Shown here piece by piece: positions 27,214 through 36,882 of a stretch of 64,000 bases of DNA. The DNA comes from a bacterium SCSIO 12696 (GTDB lineage Bacteria > Pseudomonadota > Gammaproteobacteria > Pseudomonadales > Porticoccaceae), in contig CP073744.1 of NCBI GenBank assembly GCA_024397955.1, forward strand, positions 992,001 to 1,056,000, read 5' to 3'. Numbering within the stretch: the first letter of the stretch is position 1; every line of letters starts with the position of its first letter. The notes below the pieces were generated by a model, which had not been told where the DNA came from, searched no databases, and worked only from the letters and a program-made list of their open reading frames with translations. The position numbers were made by a program, and so were the translations under genes.

Positions 27214-28386
27214 TTATGGAGCCAGCGACTGAGTTGGGTCGTTTTCTATCAAGTTGGCTAATGCATTGGCAGCGGTTTCGCTGGCATTGCGGCGCAGCAG
27301 TTGATGCAGCTCGGTAAAGGCCTCTTTCAACTGATCAGTGTGCTGGGAGTTATTGAGGTAGTTCAGCAGCTCGCTGGCAATATTTTCCACCGTCGCATCG
27401 TCCTGAATCAACTCTGGCACCAGGCGTTTATCCGCCAGCAAGTTGGGCAGCGCCACATGGGGCACTTTTACCAAGCGCGAAAATATGGCGTAGGAAAACT
27501 TGCCCATACGGTAACTGACCACCATCGGCTTTTTCAGCAACATGGCTTCCAGAGTCACTGTGCCAGAGGCTACCAGCAGAGAATCCGACGCTGCCATGGC
27601 CAACAGAGCGTTGCCATCGGTTACGGTGATATCCAGAGAAGGGAACTGCTTTACCAGCTCGTCGATCTGCTGGCGTCGATGAAGGTTGGCAGCAGGAATC
27701 ACAAAGCGAATGCCCGCTACCTGTTGCTGCAGCTTTTCCGCCACCTGCAGGAACAACAAACCGAGCTGCGCCACCTCAGAGCCGCGACTGCCCGGCAATA
27801 GCGCCAGCAATGGCTGATCACCGGTTAAACCCAATTGCTCACGAGCAACAGCGGTATCGTTCTCCATGGGCAGCTTATCCGCCAGGGGGTGGCCCACACA
27901 GGTTTCAGGCACCCCGTGCTGCTGGTAAAAGCGGGACTCAAAGGGAAACAGGGTGAGAATATGATCCACCGAGCGGCCAATGGTTTTTACCCGCCCCTGG
28001 CGCCAGGCCCATACCGAAGGACTGACGTAATGGGCCGTGGTTATTCCAGCACGCCGTAGTTTGCCTTCCAAGTGAATGGTAAAGTCCGGGGAGTCAATAC
28101 CGATAAACAGTGCCGGCTTGGTATCGCGGAAGTGTTTGTACAGGTTGCTGCGCATGCGCAGCAGTTCCGGCAGGCGTTTCAGGGGCTCAACAATACCCAT
28201 CACCGACAGCCGCTCCATGGAATAAAGGCTGTGAAAGCCTTCGGCGATCATTTTTTCGCCACCAACCCCTTCAAAACGAGCGTTGGGGTAGCGCTTGCGC
28301 AGTGCAAAAATCAGCCCGGCACCCAGTTGATCCCCAGAGGCTTCGCCGGCGACAATACCGATGGTAATGGATGAGTCTGGGTTCAT
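27214..28386 (-). CDS. lpxB: Lipid-A-disaccharide synthase
   Basis: Glycosyltransferase joining UDP-diacylglucosamine and lipid X. It begins MNPDSSITIGIVAGEASGDQLGAGL, and shows YVSPSVWAWRQGRVKTI, LTLFPFESRFYQQHGV, FVGHPLAD-like CVGHPLADKLP, ALLPGSRGSEV and VASGTVTLEAMLLKKPMVVSYRMG. The start at 28386 is chosen by family match; 19 further upstream codons are open but lie inside the repeat at 28398-28449. Length 390 residues. Confidence 0.97.
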   Translation of the reverse strand: MNPDSSITIGIVAGEASGDQLGAGLIFALRKRYPNARFEGVGGEKMIAEGFHSLYSMERLSVMGIVEPLKRLPELLRMRSNLYKHFRDTKPALFIGIDSPDFTIHLEGKLRRAGITTAHYVSPSVWAWRQGRVKTIGRSVDHILTLFPFESRFYQQHGVPETCVGHPLADKLPMENDTAVAREQLGLTGDQPLLALLPGSRGSEVAQLGLLFLQVAEKLQQQVAGIRFVIPAANLHRRQQIDELVKQFPSLDITVTDGNALLAMAASDSLLVASGTVTLEAMLLKKPMVVSYRMGKFSYAIFSRLVKVPHVALPNLLADKRLVPELIQDDATVENIASELLNYLNNSQHTDQLKEAFTELHQLLRRNASETAANALANLIENDPTQSLAP

Positions 28387-28397
28387 AAGCCATTTAC

Positions 28398-28449
28398 TGT
28401 CATCGCGAGACGAATCAACAGGATTGTATGGTTTGTCTCGCAATAACGG
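28398..28449. repeat. Short palindromic repeat between lpxA and lpxB
   Basis: GCGAGAC (28405-28411) pairs with GTCTCGC (28435-28441) over a 23-base spacer. The outer bases TGTCATCGCGAG and CTCGCAATAACGG resemble the ends of the element at 16016-16107 (CGTCATTGCGAG / CTCGCAATGACG) with two or three changes. It is probably a shorter, decayed copy of the same repeat family. Confidence 0.5.
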
Positions 28450-28452
28450 GAT

Positions 28453-29223
28453 TTAACGAATTATCCCGCCTTTAGCGGTTTTAATGCTATCGACCATCAC
28501 CTGCACGGCGGGTTCTGCATCAGCGGTTTTTTGCATTTCTGCCAGTGCATCTTCCAATGACAAGCCACGGCGATAGAGCGTTTTGTAAGCACGGTTGATA
28601 TCGCGGATTTGGTCCTTACTGAACCCGCGGCGCTTTAAACCTTCAATATTGACTGTTTTGGGTTCCGCCGGATTGCCTGCGGCCATTACATAGGCGGGGA
28701 CATCGCGATTAATAAAACCCGCTGCACCGATAAAGCTGTGGGCTCCCACTTTGCAGTACTGAGCCACCATGGCGTAACCCGCCAGAATGGCCCAGTCACC
28801 GATCCATACGTGCCCTGCCAGTGCAACGTTATTCACCAGAATACTGTGGTTGCCGATCACGCAGTCGTGGCCCACATGGGCGTAGGCCATCAACAGGTTG
28901 TGGTTGCCAATGGTGGTTTCTGAGCGATCCTGAATGGTACCCCTGTGAATAGTGACGCCTTCACGAATGGTATTGTGATCCCCCATCACCAAACGGGTAG
29001 GCTCACCTTTGTATTTCAGGTCAGGGGTGTCTTCACCCACCGACGAAAACTGAAAAATACGATTGTGTTTACCGATCACCGTCGGCCCTTTAATCACCAC
29101 ATGGGGGCCAACCACAGTACCTTCGCCAATCTCTACATCGGGGCCGATAATAGAGAACGGCCCCACTTCCACGTCATCGGCCAGTTTTGCCGATGGGTCG
29201 ACGACCGCGCGCGGATCGATCAC
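28453..29223 (-). CDS. lpxA: UDP-N-acetylglucosamine acyltransferase
   Basis: First enzyme of lipid A synthesis; adds hydroxyacyl chains from ACP. A left-handed beta-helix of hexapeptide repeats begins MIDPRAVVDPSAKLADDVEVGPFSIIG. The catalytic histidine lies in MAYAHVGHDCVIGNHSILVNN. The C-terminal helical part (GLKRRGFSKDQIRDINRAYKTLYRRGLSLEDA) is typical. Length 256 residues. It is three bases after fabZ. Confidence 0.98.
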   Translation of the reverse strand: MIDPRAVVDPSAKLADDVEVGPFSIIGPDVEIGEGTVVGPHVVIKGPTVIGKHNRIFQFSSVGEDTPDLKYKGEPTRLVMGDHNTIREGVTIHRGTIQDRSETTIGNHNLLMAYAHVGHDCVIGNHSILVNNVALAGHVWIGDWAILAGYAMVAQYCKVGAHSFIGAAGFINRDVPAYVMAAGNPAEPKTVNIEGLKRRGFSKDQIRDINRAYKTLYRRGLSLEDALAEMQKTADAEPAVQVMVDSIKTAKGGIIR

Positions 29224-29226
29224 GAT

Positions 29227-29661
29227 TTATACCTTTTTCAGTGCACACATGAGTTGAGCTTCACAGGCCAACTCACCATCCACGGTCGCGCGTGCTTCAA
29301 ACTTGAGGATGTGGCGTTTGCGGGAAATCAGCTTTGATTCCAGCACCAACTGATCACCGGGCACCACTTGACGGCGAAAACGCACCCCATCGACACCAGC
29401 AAACAGGTACAAAGTGTCTTCATTGGGGCTATCTCTACCATCAGAAAAACCGAGTATGCCGGAAGCTTGCGCCAGGGCTTCAACAATCATCACACCAGGG
29501 AAAATTGGGGCACGGGGAAAGTGACCATTAAACACCTCTTCATTCGCGGTGATATTTTTGTAGGCCACAATGCGTTCGCCTGGCTCCAGCTCGGTAACGC
29601 GATCTACCAACAAGAACGGATAGCGATGTGGTAGATATTCTTTAATTTCATTGATGTCCAT
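29227..29661 (-). CDS. fabZ: 3-hydroxyacyl-ACP dehydratase FabZ
   Basis: Hot-dog-fold dehydratase of fatty-acid elongation. The catalytic H47 ([12 protein letters not shown]) and E61 (VMIVEALAQ) are present. The start at 29661 is chosen because [22 protein letters not shown] matches FabZ N-termini and GGAG lies six bases upstream; the product has 144 residues. The frame stays open upstream to a GTG at 29724 and an ATG at 29718 ([11 protein letters not shown]...), and these codons fall inside a 24-bp inverted repeat, so use of the extended form cannot be excluded. Confidence 0.95.
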   Translation of the reverse strand: MDINEIKEYLPHRYPFLLVDRVTELEPGERIVAYKNITANEEVFNGHFPRAPIFPGVMIVEALAQASGILGFSDGRDSPNEDTLYLFAGVDGVRFRRQVVPGDQLVLESKLISRKRHILKFEARATVDGELACEAQLMCALKKV

Positions 29662-29698
29662 GGATGCTCCAAAAAAGTCTTCAGCCAGCCCGAAGGCG

Positions 29699-29980
29699 AG
29701 GGTCTGTTGACGTTTCATATCCACCTCTGCTGAGAGCGATTTTTGCGCTCAACAAGGCGTAAAGAGTGCCGTGTAGTCATTCTACATCAGCGATTTACAA
29801 CGCAGTGGAGCTGCAAAAATAGCCTCAGCCCTGCGGGTTGGGACTGAAAAGGCGTCCCTCGTTGTTGCTTGTTGCTACTCCCCATTATAAAGAGGGGAAC
29901 GACCAAACAACACGACTCGCGCCTAGACGGACGCCTTTTCAGCCACCAACAGTGGAGGATATGAAACGTCAACAGACCCT
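29699..29980. repeat. 24-bp perfect inverted repeat enclosing 234 bp upstream of fabZ
   Basis: The arms are 29699-29722 and 29957-29980, identical over 24 bases in opposite orientation. Each contains a ribosome-site-like GG(A/T)GGA-type stretch, an ATG and codons for MKRQQTL. Between them a second perfect 14-bp inverted pair occurs (29844-29857 and 29929-29942, core CTGAAAAGGCGTCC). There is also a small hairpin at 29734-29750. The region fills the lpxD-fabZ gap and contains no convincing gene. It may be a large palindromic repeat, an mRNA structure, or an invertible segment. Confidence 0.8.
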
Positions 29981-30018
29981 AGACAAGCCGCGGATTATAA
30001 TGCAACTAAGGCTGGCAT

Positions 30019-31059
30019 TCACTCACTTTCCAGCCGCTTTTCGAGGCGCCTCAAGCGTTTGCTCATATCATCCAGCTGATTGAATCGCGCCGCATTTTTT
30101 CGCCACTCTCGGTAAGTAGACATAGCTGTACCAGAGGAATAAGTCCCTGGTTCCGGCAGGCTTTTGCTCACCACAGTGGCTCCGGTAATATTTACGTTAT
30201 CGGCTATAGTGACATGCCCTACACAACCAGAACGCCCTGCCCAGGTGTTATTGGCACCAATCTGGGTGCTGCCGGATATTCCAGTGTAGGCAGCCATGGC
30301 GGTATTTTTTCCAACCTTCACGTTGTGAGCGATCATTACCTGATTATCGATAATCACTCCATCGGCAATTTCTGTATTGCCCAAAGCACCGCGGTCAATA
30401 GTACTGTTGGCGCCAATTTCAACGCGATCACCAATGACCACACCACCGAGCTGGTAAATTTTTACCCAACCGCCCTGCCCCTCAGTGGAACTGTCCGGTG
30501 CAAAGCCAAAGCCATCGGCACCGATCACAGCGCCGCTGTGAATCGTCACTGCATTGCCAATGCTCACTCCGTGATAAACCGACACATTGGCAGCCAAATG
30601 GCAAGATTCGCCGACAATACTGTTATCACCGACACAAGACCCTGCACCTACTACGGTATTGGCACCTATACGCACGTTTTCGCCGATCACTGCATTGGCA
30701 GCAATACACGCAGAAGGGTGAATATCCGCAGAATCGGCTACCACCGCCGAAGCATGAACCCCGGCGATAGCCTTGGGAGCATTGTTCATTAATCTGGATA
30801 GGTGGGCGTAGCCAAGATAGGGGTTATCTAACAGTAATGCGTTACCGTTGTATTTGTCCGCCACTTTCGGGCTGAGTATCACTGCTGACGCGTTGGTTGT
30901 GGCCAAAAAGCGCTCATAAGCGGGATTGGCCAAAAAAGATATCTGCCCTGCCTCAGCCTCTTCCAGTGTGGCGATAGCGTCAATGGTGCAATTCGCATCA
31001 CCGCGCAGCTCGGCTCCCAGCTGTTGGGCTATTTGGCCCAGAGTGTATGGCGTTGTCAT
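30019..31059 (-). CDS. lpxD: UDP-3-O-(3-hydroxyacyl)glucosamine N-acyltransferase
   Basis: Third acyl-transfer step of lipid A. An N-terminal uridine-binding domain (MTTPYTLGQIAQQLGAELRG) precedes hexapeptide-repeat coils (HPSACIAANAVIGENVRIGANTVVGAGSCVGDNSIVGE), and the catalytic His region VMIAHNVKVGKNTAMAAYTGISGS is seen. The C-terminal tail is a coiled-coil-like helix ending SKRLRRLEKRLESE. The start at 31059 is supported by GGGAG five bases upstream and gives 346 residues. An ATG at 31071 would add only four. Confidence 0.97.
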   Translation of the reverse strand: MTTPYTLGQIAQQLGAELRGDANCTIDAIATLEEAEAGQISFLANPAYERFLATTNASAVILSPKVADKYNGNALLLDNPYLGYAHLSRLMNNAPKAIAGVHASAVVADSADIHPSACIAANAVIGENVRIGANTVVGAGSCVGDNSIVGESCHLAANVSVYHGVSIGNAVTIHSGAVIGADGFGFAPDSSTEGQGGWVKIYQLGGVVIGDRVEIGANSTIDRGALGNTEIADGVIIDNQVMIAHNVKVGKNTAMAAYTGISGSTQIGANNTWAGRSGCVGHVTIADNVNITGATVVSKSLPEPGTYSSGTAMSTYREWRKNAARFNQLDDMSKRLRRLEKRLESE

Positions 31060-31087
31060 AGCATCTCCCATGGCATTGCAAACGAAA

Positions 31088-31114
31088 CGACCCGCAGTGT
31101 AACACTGCGGGTCG
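31088..31114. other. Strong hairpin between ompH and lpxD
   Basis: A 12-bp perfect stem (31088-31099 with 31103-31114) with a 3-base loop lies in the short ompH-lpxD gap. No T-run follows on the minus strand, so it is more likely an RNA-processing or stability element that separates ompH from lpxD expression than a true terminator. Confidence 0.6.
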
Positions 31115-31141
31115 CGACAGAAACCACCTAAACTCGAGTAA

Positions 31142-31657
31142 TTATTTGGCCGAGCTTTTGTTGATACGATCAATCAACTTATTGGTGATGTCCACAGCGC
31201 CGTTGTTCCACAGCGCCGCTTCTTTGTTGATCAGAATATCAATCTTTTCTTCATCAATCAGTGCCTGCAACTGCTCAAAAGCGATGGGCTGAATTTCTTG
31301 CAGCAGAGCCCGCTGAACCGCCTGTTGCTCTGCCTGAAATTTACGCTCCAGCAACTGCAAGTCGGCTTTATAAGCTTCCATTTCACGGTTGGCCTTGGCT
31401 TTCTTTTGGTCATCCCAGCTCAGATTGTTGGTTTCAAAATCTTTTTGCAGCTTTTGGGCATCAGCAACAATGCCATCGGACTCTGCCTTGAGCTTTGCCA
31501 AATTGGATTCGGCAGCCAATTCTTCATAGCGTTTTTTCGCCAACTCAGAACTGGTGATGGCTTTACCCAAATCGCACACGGCTATTTTACTTTCCGCAGC
31601 AGCCGCTACGCTGAACAGCGCAATCAAGGCAAAGACTGTTGTTTTAAATTTACCCAC
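31142..31657 (-). CDS. OmpH/Skp family periplasmic chaperone
   Basis: Periplasmic holdase for unfolded outer-membrane proteins. The signal peptide (MGKFKTTVFALIALFSVAAAAE) is followed by a conserved short strand (KIAVCDLGKAITSSE), long charged coiled-coil helices (about 40-120) and the C-terminal strand/helix. Length 171 residues. It lies between bamA and lpxD, as in nearly all gammaproteobacteria, and works with BamA in outer-membrane assembly. Confidence 0.94.
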   Translation of the reverse strand: MGKFKTTVFALIALFSVAAAAESKIAVCDLGKAITSSELAKKRYEELAAESNLAKLKAESDGIVADAQKLQKDFETNNLSWDDQKKAKANREMEAYKADLQLLERKFQAEQQAVQRALLQEIQPIAFEQLQALIDEEKIDILINKEAALWNNGAVDITNKLIDRINKSSAK

Positions 31658-31705
31658 GTTGTTTCTCCAATTAGTACAAAAGTTAAGTGTAAAAAATACT
31701 GTTTA

Positions 31706-31735
31706 AAACCAGTTGCGACAGCTTAGAACTGGTTA
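31706..31735 (-). terminator. Possible attenuator at the bamA 3' end
   Basis: AACCAGTT (complement of 31727-31734) and AACTGGTT (complement of 31706-31713) form an 8-bp stem on the minus strand with a 13-base loop; the 5' arm overlaps the last codons of bamA. A T-rich stretch follows after a short interval. It may reduce read-through from bamA into ompH. Confidence 0.35.
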
Positions 31736-34278
31736 CCCAGTGAAAACTGAAAGCTTTCTTCTTCATCCAAAGGCCCGGCGTTAAAGGGTTTGGAAATACT
31801 GAAAGTAATAGGACCAAACCCAGACAGCCAAGTGGCTCCCAAACCAAATGAATAGCGCAACTCGCCCACATCTGGCTTAAAGCAGTTCAAATCCGTTTGA
31901 CCTGGCAACAGGATCGGTTGGTCTCGAGCTTGAAGAACAGTGCCATTAACGCTCAGCAATGGGCCCCGAGGGTCATCGAAAGTGGTAATCCCAGTGGTAC
32001 ATTCCGTATCAAAAATGTTACCCGCGTCGACAAAAAAGCTGGCCTGAACTTGCGACTGATCTTTAATAAACGGCAGCGGGAAAATCACTTCCGCACTGGC
32101 TTCAACCGACACATTGCCACCGAAAGCAGACGTATTGTCCACATTCAGTCCACCCGGAAACTGGCTATTGAGGAATGCCTGCAAGGCCTCAGGGTCGTTT
32201 ATATCCACTGTATCATTTACGGGCAACACAGCACGGATACTTCTCGGCCCCAAGGTATTTCGTTCAAAACCGCGGATGGAGTTAAATCCTCCGCCAAAGA
32301 AGTTTTTATAAAATGGCAAACGCTCAGTGTCACTGAGACCATCTCCATAGCCTAATTCAGTGCGCAAACGCAGTGACCAGCCATTGAGGAATTTCGCCCA
32401 ACGCCCCAAAGGAAAATACTTCTGACCGCTATAGGTGAGTCGATAGTAAGAAAGATCACTGACGCCGGGAGGTGATATTTCCAGGCCGACATTCTGCCGC
32501 GCTCCGCTGGTAGCAAATACACTGCTGTTCAAGGTTGACTGCAGCCATCCAAAGTTCAACGTAAGAAAGTCGTTTTTAAAACCGTTATCCGCGACAAACT
32601 TCAACACTTCCGCAGAAGTGGTGCTCTCGCCAAGCTGCTGAAATTCATAGCCAAAGCCGTAGCTCAACCGCTGGGTGTTGGACAGTGGATAGCTGAAATT
32701 GACATTAATGCCCTGGTTTTCCGTATTAAAACCGCTCAGGTTAAAACGGGAAAAATCACTCTCACGGGCAAATACACTGAATCCTGCGCTCACCCCATCC
32801 ACGGTAAAGTAAGGATCGGTGTAGGAAATACTGAGGGACTTCTGGAAGTCGTTACGGTTCAGCGCGAAACCCACTGTTTTTCCGGTACCCAGGAAGTTAC
32901 TTTCACTAAGGTTACCACCCAGCTGCAAACCGGATGTTTGCGAGAAGCCAAACTGGGCGCCGATCTGACCCGACGGCTGTTCTTCAAAAGAAAAATTTAC
33001 ATCCACTTGGTCGTCAACACCCGGCACCTCTGGCGTATCCACCTCAATGGAGTCGCGTTTTACAAACGCGGTGCGCTGCAACCTCAGTTTACTGCCTTCG
33101 ATACGGGAATTAGACGCCACCGCCCCTTCCATTTGCAGCATTTCCCGGCGCACCACATCATCGGCGGTTTTGGTATTGCCGCGAATGTTGATGCGACGTA
33201 CATACACCCGTTTTTTCGGGTTGATGGCGATAGTCACCTTGGCGGTGCTGTCTTCACGATTCAGTTCCGGCACCGCCTGCACCTCGGCAAAGGTGTAGCC
33301 ATCGTTACCCAGACGCCGGGTAATCAAATCGACGCTGTAGTCAGCCAAGCTCTGGGAATAGGTCTTGTCTTCCTGTAAGACGATCAGGAAACGTAGCTGC
33401 TCTTCGGGAATCACCAGATCTCCCGACAGAGCAATTTCGCTCACGGTGTAGATATCCCCTTCTTCGATATTCACGGTCAGGTAAACCGATTTTTTGTCCG
33501 GACTCACGGACACCTGTGTGGATTTAACATTAAAGCCGAGATAGCCGCGATCTTTATAAAAAGATTCCAGGCGCTCTAAATCGCCTTGCAGCTTTTCACG
33601 GCTGTACTTGTCGTCATTGCGAAACCAGGACAGCCAGTTGCTGGTGGTCAATTCAAAGTCTTCCCGCAACACCTCTTCATCAAAGGTTTCGTTGCCGACG
33701 ATATTGATATGCTTAATGGCTGCTGGCTTGCCCTCGGTAATATCCAGAAAAACCGCCACCCGGTTGCGCGGCAACGGTTCAATGCGGCCTTCAACAGAGG
33801 AACCGTAAAGGCCGTTCTTGGCGTATTCCCCTTTCAAGCTCTGAGCAATACCGTCGAGGACATCGCGCTTGAAAATACGGCCTTCCGCCAGACCGTTGTC
33901 GCGCATACTGATCAACAATTGCTCTTCGGGAATTTTTTTACTGCCATCGATGGTGATGGATTCCACCGCTGGGCGCTCTTTCAAGCGAACGACCAGGCGG
34001 CCATTGTCTTCGGAAAAGGCAATATCTTCAAAATTTCCGGTTTTAAACAAGCTTCGCGCGGCTTGGCGTAACGTCTCTTCGTCGACCAGATCACCAACTG
34101 ATATGGGGAATGAGGCAAACACCTTGCCCGCAGAGACCCTTTGCAGCCCCTGAATATCAATATCGCGCACTTCAAAGACTTTGCCGTAAGCTGCGCCACT
34201 GAATAATCCCAGGGCCAGACAAACCCCTACCCACCTCTTTGCACTAAATAGATTTGCCATAAACTTCTTAGCAGTCAT
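31723..34278 (-). CDS. bamA: Outer membrane protein assembly factor BamA
   Basis: Central component of the BAM complex that inserts beta-barrel proteins. A signal peptide ends near GAAYGKVF. Five POTRA domains follow (about 35-430; the first begins FEVRDIDIQGLQRVSAGKVF). The 16-strand barrel shows the lid-loop motif GGFNSIRGFE, and the protein ends in phenylalanine (SLGNQF), the barrel-recognition signature. Length 851 residues, slightly longer than E. coli. The ATG overlaps the rseP stop as ATGA. Confidence 0.98.
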   Translation of the reverse strand: MTAKKFMANLFSAKRWVGVCLALGLFSGAAYGKVFEVRDIDIQGLQRVSAGKVFASFPISVGDLVDEETLRQAARSLFKTGNFEDIAFSEDNGRLVVRLKERPAVESITIDGSKKIPEEQLLISMRDNGLAEGRIFKRDVLDGIAQSLKGEYAKNGLYGSSVEGRIEPLPRNRVAVFLDITEGKPAAIKHINIVGNETFDEEVLREDFELTTSNWLSWFRNDDKYSREKLQGDLERLESFYKDRGYLGFNVKSTQVSVSPDKKSVYLTVNIEEGDIYTVSEIALSGDLVIPEEQLRFLIVLQEDKTYSQSLADYSVDLITRRLGNDGYTFAEVQAVPELNREDSTAKVTIAINPKKRVYVRRINIRGNTKTADDVVRREMLQMEGAVASNSRIEGSKLRLQRTAFVKRDSIEVDTPEVPGVDDQVDVNFSFEEQPSGQIGAQFGFSQTSGLQLGGNLSESNFLGTGKTVGFALNRNDFQKSLSISYTDPYFTVDGVSAGFSVFARESDFSRFNLSGFNTENQGINVNFSYPLSNTQRLSYGFGYEFQQLGESTTSAEVLKFVADNGFKNDFLTLNFGWLQSTLNSSVFATSGARQNVGLEISPPGVSDLSYYRLTYSGQKYFPLGRWAKFLNGWSLRLRTELGYGDGLSDTERLPFYKNFFGGGFNSIRGFERNTLGPRSIRAVLPVNDTVDINDPEALQAFLNSQFPGGLNVDNTSAFGGNVSVEASAEVIFPLPFIKDQSQVQASFFVDAGNIFDTECTTGITTFDDPRGPLLSVNGTVLQARDQPILLPGQTDLNCFKPDVGELRYSFGLGATWLSGFGPITFSISKPFNAGPLDEEESFQFSLGNQF

Positions 34279-35663
34279 CGTTGTTGTTGGTTGGTTATTG
34301 TACTTTCATCGGAACTGTCATCTGGCAGCTCACGGCGAATATCGTTGCCAATAGCAAAAATCATCAGACCCATCACCATGAACAGGCCTATTTTGTAGCC
34401 AATCATTTGTGTTTTTTCAGACACCGGGCTGCCTTTGATGGCCTCAGCGATGTAGTACATCAGGTGGCCACCGTCCAGCACTGGGATGGGTAGCAGGTTA
34501 AGTACACCCAGGCTAACACTGAGCAGAGCGAGGAAGCTCAGATACGAAACCAGCCCTCCCTCCGCTGTTTGGCCCGCCACTTTAGCAATGCCCAATGGTC
34601 CACTCAAGTGTTCCGCAGAAATCCGCCCCACAATCATTTTTTGGAGCGTTTGCAGAGTCATGGTTGTGGTGTCCCAAGTCTTGGCCAATGCCAAGCCAAT
34701 AGATTGGCCGGGCCCATATTGATCCAGGCGCCAGTAGCGGTTTAGTGCGGTAACACCAACCTGGCCAATGGTTTCACCATTAACGGTTACCGCTGCTGGC
34801 GTTACCGTCAATGACAATTCAGTACCTTGACGCTCTATCACCAAATCAATGGGCCGCTCCGCTCTGGGACGCACGTGCTCCACCCACTGGACCCAGTCTG
34901 CCAGTGGCTGCCCATCAGCGCTGATAATACGATCTCCCGCTTCAAGGCCAGCCCGTTGCGCCGGGCTGCCATCTGCAACCGAGCCCACCGCCGCATCCAG
35001 TGACGGCACCGTGAGCTGCAAACCAATGGCTTTGAGTAAATCCGGATTTTTGCTGTCCACATCCCAGTCGCCCAAATAGGTGGCGTAACTCAAGACCTGA
35101 TCAGAGCCGAGAGGAGATGCGGTGAATTGAATCTCCGACGTGTCGCCGAGACGCAGAATTAGTTGCTCGTGGAAGCTCTGCTGGGATGGGGTTTTCACAC
35201 CATCCACTGTCAATATTTCCAGGCCGGGTGTGAGACCAGCGCGATCGGCAATGGAGCCCGGCTCAACATCACCGACAATAGCGGCAACACCGATAACCCC
35301 ATGCATAAAAATAACCCAATAAAACACAATGGCCAAAACAAAATTGGCTACTGGGCCGGCCAGCACCACGGCAATGCGCTGCCACACAGGCTTGCGGTTA
35401 AAAGCATGGGGAAGGTCTTCGGCGGCAACATCCCCTTCACGCTCATCCACCATGCGCACATAGCCGCCCAGAGGGATCCAGGCGATTGTGAATTCCGTGC
35501 CGAGTTTATCGGTCCAGGAAAAAATAGGTTTACCAAAGCCTACCGAGAAACGCAGCACTTTGACGCCGCAGCGGCGGGCTACCCAAAAATGACCGAATTC
35601 GTGGAAGCTCACCAATACGCCCAAGGCGACAATGGTGTAAAAGACCGTGCTAACTATATCCAC
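34275..35663 (-). CDS. rseP: RIP zinc metalloprotease RseP
   Basis: Site-2 intramembrane protease that finishes cleavage of anti-sigma factors. The zinc motif HEFGH is at residues 21-25, inside the first membrane helix. Two periplasmic PDZ domains follow (about 125-200 and 215-300; GSIADRAGLTPGLEILTVDG and GSPAQRAGLEAGDRIISADG). The third zinc ligand region is LLPIPVLDGGHL near the C-terminus. Length 462 residues. It may also act on the anti-sigma factor at 44019-44747 (inference). Confidence 0.97.
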   Translation of the reverse strand: MDIVSTVFYTIVALGVLVSFHEFGHFWVARRCGVKVLRFSVGFGKPIFSWTDKLGTEFTIAWIPLGGYVRMVDEREGDVAAEDLPHAFNRKPVWQRIAVVLAGPVANFVLAIVFYWVIFMHGVIGVAAIVGDVEPGSIADRAGLTPGLEILTVDGVKTPSQQSFHEQLILRLGDTSEIQFTASPLGSDQVLSYATYLGDWDVDSKNPDLLKAIGLQLTVPSLDAAVGSVADGSPAQRAGLEAGDRIISADGQPLADWVQWVEHVRPRAERPIDLVIERQGTELSLTVTPAAVTVNGETIGQVGVTALNRYWRLDQYGPGQSIGLALAKTWDTTTMTLQTLQKMIVGRISAEHLSGPLGIAKVAGQTAEGGLVSYLSFLALLSVSLGVLNLLPIPVLDGGHLMYYIAEAIKGSPVSEKTQMIGYKIGLFMVMGLMIFAIGNDIRRELPDDSSDESTITNQQQR

Positions 35664-35685
35664 TCAGGACAACCTCATTTAAACA

Positions 35686-36882
35686 CTACTCTGCCAACAG
35701 CGACTGCGACAAAATATCCATGGCTTTCTGGCGAGCCATCTGGTCGCTGGCTTGGACAGCTTCGATACTGCCCGGTTCACTGACCTGCCACTGTTGCACT
35801 ACCCGATCCACCAGCTGAGCAATTTGGTCAAACTTCAACTGACCTTGTAAAAACGCCGCCACAGCCACTTCGTTTACGGCGTTGAGTACAGCGGGGTAAT
35901 CACCACCACTCTGGGCCGCCTGACGGGCCAGACGAAGACAGGGAAAACGCTGTTCGTCCGGCGCTTCGAAATCCAGCCTTGACGCAGCCACGATATCCAG
36001 TGACGACACCCCTGAATCAATGCGTTGAGGCCAGGCCATGGCATGGGCGATGGGGGTACGCATATCCGGGTTGCCTAACTGGGCGAGCACACTGCCGTCT
36101 ACATATTCCACCATAGAGTGCACCACGCTCTGTGGGTGCACCACCACTTCCACTTTCTCAGGGCCGACATCAAACAGCCAGCAAGCTTCAATCAGCTCAA
36201 GCCCCTTGTTCATCATGGTGGCCGAGTCCACCGAGATTTTACGACCCATGGACCAGTTGGGATGAGCGCAAGCCTGGTCCGGCGTTACCGCTGACAGCTC
36301 TGCCAGTGGCTTGGTGCGAAATGGGCCGCCAGAACCGGTCAACAAAATTTTGCGTACTCCGGCTCTGTCAAGGTGGTCATACCCCTCTGGCAAACACTGA
36401 AAAATCGCATTGTGTTCACTGTCGATGGGTAACAGCTCAGCACCACCGCGCCGCACAGCATGGATAAACAAGCGCCCGGCCATCACCAGGGCCTCTTTAT
36501 TAGCCAACAGCACTCGCTTGCCATTTTCGGCAGCAGCCAGTGTGGGCATCAGGCCAGCGGCGCCAACAATGGCCGCCATCACCATATCCACCTCTACTGC
36601 TGAAGCCACCTGGCACAATGCACCCTGGCCCGCCAACACCTCAGTGGGCACATCAGCCAGCAGTTCTTGTAACTGCGCTGCATGAGCACTGTCTGCCACC
36701 ACTGCGTAACGGGGCTTGAACTGGCGACACTGTCTGGCCAACTGCTCTACCTGACTGTTGCAGGTAAGGGCAAATACGTGAAACTGCTCCGGGTGGCGAG
36801 CAATCACATCAAGGGTACTCACCCCAATAGAGCCGGTAGCACCAAGTACCGTGATGGTTTTTACAGATTGGGTACAGGTCAA
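35686..36882 (-). CDS. dxr: 1-deoxy-D-xylulose 5-phosphate reductoisomerase
   Basis: Second step of the MEP isoprenoid pathway. NADPH-binding motif [16 protein letters not shown] lies near the N-terminus. [39 protein letters not shown] and [27 protein letters not shown] carry metal and substrate ligands. Length 398 residues. Its start overlaps the cdsA stop by four bases. With ispD and ispF, three MEP enzymes lie in this window. Confidence 0.98.
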   Translation of the reverse strand: MTCTQSVKTITVLGATGSIGVSTLDVIARHPEQFHVFALTCNSQVEQLARQCRQFKPRYAVVADSAHAAQLQELLADVPTEVLAGQGALCQVASAVEVDMVMAAIVGAAGLMPTLAAAENGKRVLLANKEALVMAGRLFIHAVRRGGAELLPIDSEHNAIFQCLPEGYDHLDRAGVRKILLTGSGGPFRTKPLAELSAVTPDQACAHPNWSMGRKISVDSATMMNKGLELIEACWLFDVGPEKVEVVVHPQSVVHSMVEYVDGSVLAQLGNPDMRTPIAHAMAWPQRIDSGVSSLDIVAASRLDFEAPDEQRFPCLRLARQAAQSGGDYPAVLNAVNEVAVAAFLQGQLKFDQIAQLVDRVVQQWQVSEPGSIEAVQASDQMARQKAMDILSQSLLAE

